A stretch of 64,000 nucleotides of DNA from Acetobacterium sp. KB-1 (GTDB taxonomy: Bacteria > Bacillota > Clostridia > Eubacteriales > Eubacteriaceae). The notes beneath the pieces were generated by a model. That model had not been told where the DNA came from, did not search any database, and saw nothing but the letters and a program-made list of their open reading frames with translations. The translations under genes were made by a program, and so were the position numbers. Location: contig NZ_CP030040.1 of the NCBI RefSeq assembly GCF_003260995.1, positions 1,587,736 to 1,651,735 of the forward strand, read 5' to 3'. Of the stretch, positions 35,636 through 43,399 are shown in pieces (positions within the stretch are counted from its first letter, which is position 1; each line of letters starts with the position of its first letter).

Positions 35636-37408
35636 TTAATTATCTGATGCACTTAAATATAAATTGGCGTATAAACCACCCATCTTCATCAGTTCGGTAT
35701 GACTGCCGACCTCTTTAATATCGCCTTCTTTCATAAAAATAATCTTATCGGCGTTTTTGATCGTAAAGAGCCGATGGGCGATGATAAAGGTGGTTCGTCC
35801 CTTCATCATCGCTTCCATGGCCTGGGTGATCAAAATTTCTGTTCGGGTATCCACTGACGAGGTCGCCTCATCCAGAATTAATACCTTGGGATCAGCAATA
35901 ATCGTTCGGGCAATGGCCAGAAGCTGGCATTCCCCCTCGGATAGGGTGGTAAAATCACCGCCGATTCGGGTCTCATAGCCCAGCGGCAGTTTTCTAATAA
36001 ATTCGTCACACTGCGCTTTTTTTGCCGCCGCGATAACATCGTCCCGGGTTGCCCCGCTTTTGCCATAAGCAATATTTTCTTCAATGGTACCATCAAACAG
36101 CCAGGTATCCTGGAGCACCATGCCAAAAGCACTGCGCAGGTTCGGCCGAGTAAGAGCCTTAACATTGAGACCTTCTAACAAAATACTGCCCTGATTAATC
36201 TCATAAAAACGCATCAACAAATTAACCAGGGTGGTCTTACCAGCACCACTGGGGCCCACTACTGCGAGAATTTCGCCAGGCTCTGCTGTTAGCGAAACAT
36301 CATGAAAGAGAATCCGCTCGGGAACATAGCCAAACGCGACATTTTTAAATTCAATTTGACCTTTTGCAGTGGCTACATCAAGAACTTCGGTACTTCGATC
36401 TAGCTGTTCCTCTTCCCGATCCAGAAATTCAAAGATCCGCTCAGCAGCCGCTGCACCGGCCTGAATAAAGTTCAAATTATTAGAGATGAGAGCCGTGGGG
36501 CTGGCAATATTATTGGCATAGATCAGAAAAGCCTGAATTGTCCCAATGGTCATCGTTCCAGTAATAACAAAAATACCGCCTACCACACAGATACCAATGT
36601 AGGCCAGGTTATTGATTAGCTTCATTAAGGGTGAACTCAATCCCGAATAAAACCGGGAACTCAGGTAAGATTTAAAGAACCGCTGATTGATCGCATCAAA
36701 TTTTTCGGCTGACTTTGCTTCATGATTAAACGATTTGACAATTAAATGACCATCATAGACCTCTTCAATCAGCCCATTCAAAGCACCCAGTTCTTTTTGC
36801 TGTCGTCTGAAAAGGACCTGGGTTTTTTTGGTAATCAGTTTCATGACAAAATAAGAAAGTGGAATCGCCACAAAGAAGATCAGACTCAACGACACATTCA
36901 GCACCAGCATCATCACAATAATTCCGATAATACTGGTTGCCTGAACCAGTATCTGGGTCAGATTGCTTTGCAGTGCACTCGAAAGTGTCGTCGCATCATT
37001 GGTGACCCGGGAAAGCAAATCCCCCCGTTCACTCTGATCCAAGACATTGAGCGTCAGTTTATTCAGTTTTTCCTGAATATCGGCCCGTAATCGCTTAATC
37101 GCCAATTGCGACAAATAGGTAGTGCGCATGGTGGCATAATAGGCAAACCCGGCGCTTAAGATATAAAGCGCCGCCAGGATGATTAGCTGCTGCCCGATAT
37201 ATAAAAAATCAATATCGGTATTTTTAGCAATACTATCGGCGATGCTATCGGTGATATCCTTGGTCACCACCGGTGCGAAAATTGCAAAGATGGTACTGGC
37301 AATCAGTGCGACCGTCACAAAAAAGATAACATGTTTTTTATCCTTTAAATAATGACTCAGCCGCTTACCAATAGCACCAAAGCTGTATTTTCTTTTTTTG
37401 GTTTTCAC
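35636..37408 (-). CDS. ABC exporter half-transporter, catalytic partner
   Basis: A 590-residue half-transporter with six membrane helices (about 25-320) and an ATPase domain. Walker A is VVGPSGAGKTTLV, signature TLSEGECQLLAIAR, and Walker B ends in LILDEATSSVD with the catalytic Glu intact. The start is GTG at 37408, overlapping the upstream stop as GTGA, with GGAGG 7 bases before. Together with the gene at 37405-39144 it forms a heterodimeric multidrug-type exporter. Confidence 0.93.
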   Translation of the reverse strand: MKTKKRKYSFGAIGKRLSHYLKDKKHVIFFVTVALIASTIFAIFAPVVTKDITDSIADSIAKNTDIDFLYIGQQLIILAALYILSAGFAYYATMRTTYLSQLAIKRLRADIQEKLNKLTLNVLDQSERGDLLSRVTNDATTLSSALQSNLTQILVQATSIIGIIVMMLVLNVSLSLIFFVAIPLSYFVMKLITKKTQVLFRRQQKELGALNGLIEEVYDGHLIVKSFNHEAKSAEKFDAINQRFFKSYLSSRFYSGLSSPLMKLINNLAYIGICVVGGIFVITGTMTIGTIQAFLIYANNIASPTALISNNLNFIQAGAAAAERIFEFLDREEEQLDRSTEVLDVATAKGQIEFKNVAFGYVPERILFHDVSLTAEPGEILAVVGPSGAGKTTLVNLLMRFYEINQGSILLEGLNVKALTRPNLRSAFGMVLQDTWLFDGTIEENIAYGKSGATRDDVIAAAKKAQCDEFIRKLPLGYETRIGGDFTTLSEGECQLLAIARTIIADPKVLILDEATSSVDTRTEILITQAMEAMMKGRTTFIIAHRLFTIKNADKIIFMKEGDIKEVGSHTELMKMGGLYANLYLSASDN

Positions 37409-39144
37409 AGTGATTCCTCCTTCCCATCGCTATAGGATTGGGATTTCAGAATTTCCTGATAAACCCGGCAATCGCGGATCAGGTCCTCATGTTTACCCTG
37501 ACCGACAATGGCGCCATTATCCAGCACCAGAATCTGATCGGCGTGTTTAATGGTGCTGATCCGTTGGGCGACAATTAACACCGTTTTATCACCAAATTTT
37601 TCGCGTATGGCTTTGCGAACCAAAGAATCAGTTTTAAAATCCAACGCCGAAAAGCAATCATCAAAGATCGTGATCGGGGCTTTCTTAACTGCCGCTCGGG
37701 CGATACTAAGGCGCTGTCGCTGCCCTCCGGAGAGATCCTTGCCGCCCTGAGAAATCGTGCTGGCCACTTGGCCTTCCCGTTCGTTGATAAAGTCAAGCGC
37801 CTGAGCAATCGATAAGGCTTCGATAACCTCTGCCTCGGTGGCCTGATCCTTGCCGACCCGGATGTTTTCCAACACGGTTCCACTAAAAAGCACCGATTCC
37901 TGGGGCGCATAGGCAATAATGCTTCTCAGATCATGCTGGGTTAAGTCCCTAATATCGACCCCATCAATTACAATGGCACCCGAACTAACCTCATAAAGCC
38001 GCATAATCAAATTGACCAGCGTGGTTTTACCCGAACCGGTAGCGCCGACGATTGCGGTTATTTTTCCTGGTTCAGCAACAAAATCGAGTCGCTCCAGAAC
38101 ATTTATTTCAGCACCGCTATAGCCAAAAGAAACCGCTCTAAATTCAATGCGTCCCGCAATGTTCTCAAGAATCACCGGATTTTCTTTATCCTGAATGGAA
38201 AAGTCGCAATCCAATACCTCTTTAACCCGTGACGCCGAAACAGCCGCCTGGGGATAAGCCATAAGCAAAGCCGAAACCAGACCCAGAGCAGACATAAACA
38301 TTAAAACGTATTGAATAAATACCATCAAACCACCCAATGTAACAATTTGCTGCTGAACCTCCTGGGCTCCTAGCCATAAAATGATCACCATCGTCAGGTT
38401 CATCATCAGTTGCATCAGCGGGGCAAAGAAAGCGACTGCATAGTTTGCTTTAACAGCCGCTTGCATACCTTCCTGGTTGGCCTGACCAAATTTCTCGGTT
38501 TCATAATCCTGACGGTTAAACGCTCGGATCGTCCGGACTCCGGTGAGTTTTTCTTTCATCAAAAGATTTAGCCGATCGACTTTCTGCTGCATCAGCTTAA
38601 ATAAGGGCATACTTCGGGCCGTAGTTAGCCCAATAATAATCGTCGTGATCAGAAACGATCCCAATAGCAACAGTGTCAGAGTAATATTTTCGCGAAAAGC
38701 CATCACCAGAGCGCCAACACCGGTAATTGGAACCAGTAGTAATGACCGTAACCCATTGATGACAACGATTTGCATCTGGGTCGCATCGGTGGTGGAGCGG
38801 GTCAGCAGAGTAGCTGCGCCAAATTGATTGAAGTCGGTCTGGGAAAAATCCTTGACCTTGTCAAACACATCCGCCCGAATTCGACTGGTAAAGGACGCGG
38901 TGACATAGGCTGAATAATAACTTGATGCCACCATACAGACCGCCGCCACCAATGAAACCGCCAGCATCATTGCGCCGCTTTTTAGAATATAAGGCGTGTC
39001 CCCCTGAGCCACCCCATTTTCAATAATATCCCCCATCATTGTAGGCAGATAAAGTTGCGCCGCCGCCTGGCTGAGCACAAACACAAAGACCAGAATCATC
39101 TGGAGCCGGTAATCTTTTAAATACCGTAACAGTAAACTGACCAT
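37405..39144 (-). CDS. ABC exporter half-transporter, degenerate partner
   Basis: A 579-residue half-transporter, six membrane helices then an ATPase domain. Walker A is IVGATGSGKTTLV and the signature DLSGGQRQRLSIAR. Walker B reads ITIFDDCFSALD, where the catalytic Glu is replaced by Asp, as in the degenerate site of heterodimeric exporters (for example TM287/288). It is coupled to its partner gene by a 4-base overlap and follows the GH3 genes by 3 bases, so it probably exports their product. Confidence 0.93.
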   Translation of the reverse strand: MVSLLLRYLKDYRLQMILVFVFVLSQAAAQLYLPTMMGDIIENGVAQGDTPYILKSGAMMLAVSLVAAVCMVASSYYSAYVTASFTSRIRADVFDKVKDFSQTDFNQFGAATLLTRSTTDATQMQIVVINGLRSLLLVPITGVGALVMAFRENITLTLLLLGSFLITTIIIGLTTARSMPLFKLMQQKVDRLNLLMKEKLTGVRTIRAFNRQDYETEKFGQANQEGMQAAVKANYAVAFFAPLMQLMMNLTMVIILWLGAQEVQQQIVTLGGLMVFIQYVLMFMSALGLVSALLMAYPQAAVSASRVKEVLDCDFSIQDKENPVILENIAGRIEFRAVSFGYSGAEINVLERLDFVAEPGKITAIVGATGSGKTTLVNLIMRLYEVSSGAIVIDGVDIRDLTQHDLRSIIAYAPQESVLFSGTVLENIRVGKDQATEAEVIEALSIAQALDFINEREGQVASTISQGGKDLSGGQRQRLSIARAAVKKAPITIFDDCFSALDFKTDSLVRKAIREKFGDKTVLIVAQRISTIKHADQILVLDNGAIVGQGKHEDLIRDCRVYQEILKSQSYSDGKEESL

Positions 39145-39147
39145 CGG

Positions 39148-40824
39148 CTACTCCTTATCCACTAAGGCAAAGAAAAAGTTCTCTTTGACCAACGTGTCAA
39201 TCACCCGTACCGGCTTTAACTGATTCCCGGAAATCCCCCGCATAATCATCAGATCACGATAAAGAGCATAGGTTTCTTCCTGAACAAAAGAAATTTCGGA
39301 AGGACTCAAGATTCCACTTTTGACCTTGGAGCCAATCGAAGGGTTGGCCGTCCCTAACTTCGCTTCCATGATTTGACGATATTGTTCATATTGTCCCTTC
39401 GCCAGCGGTTTTTCTAATTCAATAAAGATAACATAGCGACCCGGCGATACCGCCACATCGGCATAGACCGAATAATCCACCAGCTCGCAGTCGGTGGCCT
39501 TGGCAAATTCCTTAACTGCCCAGGAAACGCATTCTTCGGTCGTCTTTTCGCCAGCTATGCTGACCATCTGATTGAGTCGATAAACAAATTTGATCTTGGG
39601 GCATTTTTTATACCAGCCCACCACGCGTACCACGTCTTTGATCCGATAGCGGTAAAAACCAGAGGTGTTGGTTAACACGATCTCATAATCCTTACCGGTT
39701 TCCAGTTGTTCCATAGTCAGCGTTTGTTCCCCTTCTTCCTGATCCACCGGGATAAATTCATAAAAGGCCGAGTCGGGAATCAGGACAAATTCCTGGGCTT
39801 CCATTTCGTTACAAATCGCCATAATTGACTCTGATGCGGCATAAACGCTGAAATAAATGGGAATATCCCCCAAATAGTGACGCATTTTATCCGTATAGAC
39901 TGAAAAACTTCCACTACCAATCGCGTGGACAAAAGCCAGTTCGGGCCAGATTCTGGGAATAATGGGGGTATCAAAACCTTTTTTAAATTCTTCTCGCAGT
40001 TCCGCCGCCCGTTTGGGGTTCGGCTTTATTTGGGTCAATAACTGAACTTTGATCTCATCGGGAATTTTTATATCCGGATCGATGGTGCCTTTTTCGATGT
40101 CATCGACGATCATTTCCCAATTTGTTTCCATATATTTCATCAAGTCAGAAATACCAGTCATAAAGGCAGAAACAATATAGGACAGATTTCGCTCCATCAG
40201 TGCAAAACGAAGGTGCGCATACTTGGTGTCCATTATTTCAGTAGGAAAAACAATTTCTTTAGGTGAGGTGAACATCAAAAACAAAAGGTTTTTGATACTG
40301 TAAACACCCCGCCCTGAAATGGACCCGGCAAACAAACCATTGGACAGCGTTTCAAATTTGACTTCCATCAGGTTTAGTCCGCGACCGCGTTTCCACTTTT
40401 TCCCCAATGCCCGGGCAATGATGGCAAAGCTGAACTGGGTGGCATATTCCCGGTAAAGATCGACCGTTTGTTCCGAAACCGGGATCTTTTTGGGATTATC
40501 AACACTACCGGAAGTCAGGGCATAATGGATGATATTATCCTTAGTCAACAGATCCTTTTCTCCGGCTATCATTCGTTCGATATAAGGGGCGTAATCATCA
40601 TAAATAGAAAAAGGCACCGTGTTCTGATAGTCTTCAATGGTCTTAATCTGGTCAAAGTGATAGCGCCTTCCATACTCGGTGTCGGCATTTTTAGCGATCA
40701 TATCAAGCATCAATTGTTTATTGATTTCCGGAGCATTTTCGGTTAAACGATCAAAATTCTCAATTTTTTTGTAACCTTTTTTAATATTAAGGGAATAAAT
40801 CAGTTTGGGTATCATCTTTATCAT
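39148..40824 (-). CDS. GH3-family acyl-adenylating amido synthetase (second copy)
   Basis: About 558 residues, a full-length GH3 fold. In plants such enzymes adenylate jasmonic or indoleacetic acid and couple it to an amino acid; bacterial members are scarcely characterised. ATP motifs are HYALTSGSVDNPKKIPVS (about residue 90), FSVYAASESIMAIC and the GH3 hallmark GFYRYRIKDVVRVVGWY. The C-terminal lid domain is present. The ATG at 40824 overlaps the upstream stop as ATGA, with GGAAGG upstream; the longer start is unnecessary. Acid and amine substrates are unknown. Confidence 0.88.
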   Translation of the reverse strand: MIKMIPKLIYSLNIKKGYKKIENFDRLTENAPEINKQLMLDMIAKNADTEYGRRYHFDQIKTIEDYQNTVPFSIYDDYAPYIERMIAGEKDLLTKDNIIHYALTSGSVDNPKKIPVSEQTVDLYREYATQFSFAIIARALGKKWKRGRGLNLMEVKFETLSNGLFAGSISGRGVYSIKNLLFLMFTSPKEIVFPTEIMDTKYAHLRFALMERNLSYIVSAFMTGISDLMKYMETNWEMIVDDIEKGTIDPDIKIPDEIKVQLLTQIKPNPKRAAELREEFKKGFDTPIIPRIWPELAFVHAIGSGSFSVYTDKMRHYLGDIPIYFSVYAASESIMAICNEMEAQEFVLIPDSAFYEFIPVDQEEGEQTLTMEQLETGKDYEIVLTNTSGFYRYRIKDVVRVVGWYKKCPKIKFVYRLNQMVSIAGEKTTEECVSWAVKEFAKATDCELVDYSVYADVAVSPGRYVIFIELEKPLAKGQYEQYRQIMEAKLGTANPSIGSKVKSGILSPSEISFVQEETYALYRDLMIMRGISGNQLKPVRVIDTLVKENFFFALVDKE

Positions 40825-42542
40825 TTTTCGCCTTCCTTTGCCCAACCCGCAATGCTGTTACGATCAGGGTATTCCGTTACAATGGTTTTTAATTTTGTTT
40901 GGTTTACATTCTTCCCGGGCATGATTGATCGGGAAAATAACGAATCACGGTAACCATCGCTCACCATTATTACTTCTACTCCCCGTAAGTGGCATGATTC
41001 TCTTAATCGCTGATAGCTGGGCTTTAGCTTAAACAGGTGTTTCTCCAAGTTCAATCTAAAAACCTCACTATCAAACCGCTCTGAATAGGGTTCCAGAATA
41101 AAGATCAGCTTTTTATTCTCCCGATCCAATAAGATCTGATAAAAACGGATCTCCTGATTTAAATAATTAGAAATTGTCTCAATCGCCCCATCAATTTCAA
41201 AGACCCTTAAACTCAGGCGATCCAACTCCAGCTTTTCCGATTCTTTGCACACAAAAACAAGCCTGGGAATCTGATTATTCATCTCCGTCACTCGGACGAT
41301 ATCTTTCATATTATAGCGGTACAAGCCCGAATAGGAGGTAATGATCAGTTCGTAATAGCCACCTTTTTTTAATTCGTGGGCCAAAAGGGTTTGACTCGTT
41401 ACTTCTCCGACTGGTAAAAACTCAAAAAAATAACCAAAAAGAGCAAGTAATCCGGCTGGATCCTGGGCTTTATCTGGTATATTAAACTTTCCTTCACTGG
41501 CGCCGTAGCCCCATTCCAGGAATTTGACCGACTGAGGGAGGTGCTTTTTGATATCGGTCACAATTTTTGCTGCACTGGCTGACATCCAGCAGGACACAAC
41601 CGCAAACTCGGGCCAGATCATTGCCACATCCAGGGTCTTTTTGTTTTTAAGAATTGTTTCCAGTTCTGCTGCCCGCTCCGGATTTGGCAATAATTCCGAA
41701 ACCAATTTTTCCCTCAGTACCGCATCAATGGAAATCTTTGACGATATCTGACCCTCTCTGATATCTTCTAGCAAATCGTCGGCTTGTGCATTCATTTTTT
41801 TTAGTAAAACATTAAAGTGGGCAATATTGCTACAAACAACACCAACCAGATTTTTTTCTGCCAACGCATAGCGAATCGTTAAGTAATCGGTTGTCTCATT
41901 ACTCAGTCCCTTCGCGATCATCATTGCCGGTGGCAGCACCATTTTTTTTAACATCTCGACTGGCATATCCTTGGCCGCCTGGCCAGAAGCGGAGCCAATC
42001 GGAATGCCTCCGTCGGTTTTGCCATACTCCGAGGGGTTAACAATAGCCAATACCTTTTTTCCCGGCGCCATTACTTCCGGGGCCATCATTAATAAAAGGA
42101 TGGCCCGAATCTGAGAAACCAAACCCTTGACACATTCCCCATTTTTACTTTCAGGAATCAGTTTAGGTACACCAGTGGAGCCGCTAGTAGCAACAAAACT
42201 GGCTGTTGGACCGTCAAAAAAAATGTCTCCCTGACCTGCTTTTAACGGTGTCAGCTCTTCTTCAATCTGAGAATAATCCGATATTGGCACCTTGTTTCTA
42301 AAGTCGTCGACGGTTTTAATGTCTGAAAAACCCATTTTTCTGCCAAACTCACTATTCTGAGCAGATTTTAAAATATCCTGAAGCACACGTATTTGTGTGG
42401 CCTCAGGAATACTTTGGATAAAATAAAAACTTTTAATTAATTTTTCATTGGGCATTTCCTTTAAACGTTCTGGAATACTCTTATCATCGTTGCCGCCAAA
42501 AATGGCCCTAAACTGCTCTTCCGCCATACTATTTCCCGCCAT
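40821..42542 (-). CDS. GH3-family acyl-adenylating amido synthetase (first copy)
   Basis: About 573 residues, a diverged paralogue of the next gene. Motifs are FVATSGSTGVPKLIPES, LEWGYGASEGKFN and GLYRYNMKDIVRVTEM. The acid-binding pocket between these motifs differs strongly from the partner, so different acids are likely. The ATG at 42542 is preferred over a GTG two codons earlier because AAGGG then lies 7 bases away. It follows the STAS gene by about 10 bases. Confidence 0.88.
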   Translation of the reverse strand: MAGNSMAEEQFRAIFGGNDDKSIPERLKEMPNEKLIKSFYFIQSIPEATQIRVLQDILKSAQNSEFGRKMGFSDIKTVDDFRNKVPISDYSQIEEELTPLKAGQGDIFFDGPTASFVATSGSTGVPKLIPESKNGECVKGLVSQIRAILLLMMAPEVMAPGKKVLAIVNPSEYGKTDGGIPIGSASGQAAKDMPVEMLKKMVLPPAMMIAKGLSNETTDYLTIRYALAEKNLVGVVCSNIAHFNVLLKKMNAQADDLLEDIREGQISSKISIDAVLREKLVSELLPNPERAAELETILKNKKTLDVAMIWPEFAVVSCWMSASAAKIVTDIKKHLPQSVKFLEWGYGASEGKFNIPDKAQDPAGLLALFGYFFEFLPVGEVTSQTLLAHELKKGGYYELIITSYSGLYRYNMKDIVRVTEMNNQIPRLVFVCKESEKLELDRLSLRVFEIDGAIETISNYLNQEIRFYQILLDRENKKLIFILEPYSERFDSEVFRLNLEKHLFKLKPSYQRLRESCHLRGVEVIMVSDGYRDSLFSRSIMPGKNVNQTKLKTIVTEYPDRNSIAGWAKEGEK

Positions 42543-42552
42543 TTTCACACCC

Positions 42553-42855
42553 TTATTCGATGGTCAAAATATCTGAAAACCCGGTCATATCAAATACTTC
42601 CTGGATTTCCGGCTTGACGTTTTTAATCACCAGACTACCATCAAGTGCCTTGGATTTTTTTTGAATCAGCAGTAACACTCTTAATCCGGCACTGCTGACA
42701 AAATCCAGCTTATCAAAATTCAGAATCATCTTAAATCCTTGTTTAGTATAATACGGCTCCATTTCTTTTTGAAACTCAGGGGAGGTATTGGTATCCATTC
42801 GGCCTTCTAGTTCAACTAGAAAAATATCACTTTCTTGCTTTACTTCAATTTTCAT
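42553..42855 (-). CDS. STAS-domain protein (anti-sigma factor antagonist type)
   Basis: A 100-residue single STAS domain like SpoIIAA/RsbV. The phosphorylatable serine loop is LDFVSSAGLRVLLL (Ser about residue 57). Such proteins are switched by serine kinases and phosphatases; none is encoded here. As the first gene of the GH3/ABC string, it could control the enzymes by direct binding or serve an unrelated regulon. AAAGG lies upstream of the ATG. Confidence 0.9.
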   Translation of the reverse strand: MKIEVKQESDIFLVELEGRMDTNTSPEFQKEMEPYYTKQGFKMILNFDKLDFVSSAGLRVLLLIQKKSKALDGSLVIKNVKPEIQEVFDMTGFSDILTIE

Positions 42856-42967
42856 TCGTATACCCTTTCTTCTTTAAAAATTATAACAATCTGTTGTTTT
42901 CATCTGTAACGATAATTCTGAATTGTTCCAAATTGTCGCCCTGTTGATAAAAGGAGACTTTTCTTGG

Positions 42968-43020
42968 CATAACCCAGTTAAAACGCTTTGACGGTTTAGC
43001 TTTAAAGGCATTTATGCCTT
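42968..43020 (-). promoter_or_regulatory. Possible alternative-pairing leader RNA
   Basis: On the transcript of the STAS/GH3 operon, GGCATAA (43014-43020) can pair either with the adjacent ATGCC to make a small hairpin (43009-43020) or with TTATGCC at 42968-42974, enclosing about 40 bases. The two pairings exclude each other, as in attenuators and riboswitches. No known riboswitch consensus matches by eye. Confidence 0.3.
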
Positions 43021-43042
43021 CAAATTTTTAATTTTAATTGAT

Positions 43043-43071
43043 CATACCACAATAATTTGCCATGCGCAATT
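43043..43071 (-). promoter_or_regulatory. Extended -10 promoter of the GH3 operon
   Basis: Minus strand TTGCGC (43066-43071), 17 bases, TATGAT (43043-43048) with TGG directly before the -10. The -35 is weak; the extended -10 compensates. Confidence 0.45.
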
Positions 43072-43297
43072 ACAAAACCAGTCGAAATACGAAAGTTGTA
43101 TTTATATCCAAATCAATTGCATACTTTATCGTTATTCACGTGTTTAATCCTTTAAAAAATGCATCCATAAAGGCGATCTTTTCAAAAATAATCTCAGCCA
43201 ATAAAGCCCTGTATTTGGGAATCTGCTAAGCATCGTTGAAAGATGTTCTGTTTTTATTTACAAATTCAATTTTCTTTTACATCTTCGTTACAAGCTA

Positions 43298-43326
43298 TTT
43301 ACAACAACCATAATTTGTGCTAGTAT
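43298..43326 (+). promoter_or_regulatory. Promoter of the surface protein gene
   Basis: TTTACA (43298-43303) and TAGTAT (43321-43326) with 17 bases between, about 70 bases before the start codon. Confidence 0.55.
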
Positions 43327-43399
43327 TATTACACTTAGAACAAATCTGAGCACTTATGATTACATTTTAAATTAAATAAATGAAAAGGGAAGGAATGTC

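Larger units (their letters stand above)
42856..43399. other. Divergent intergenic region with leader of the GH3 operon
   Basis: About 540 bases between the STAS gene (minus) and the surface protein gene (plus). It holds a minus-strand promoter at 43043-43071, a possible structured leader (42968-43020) and a plus-strand promoter at 43298-43326. The part between 43080 and 43290 shows nothing I can name. Confidence 0.6.
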
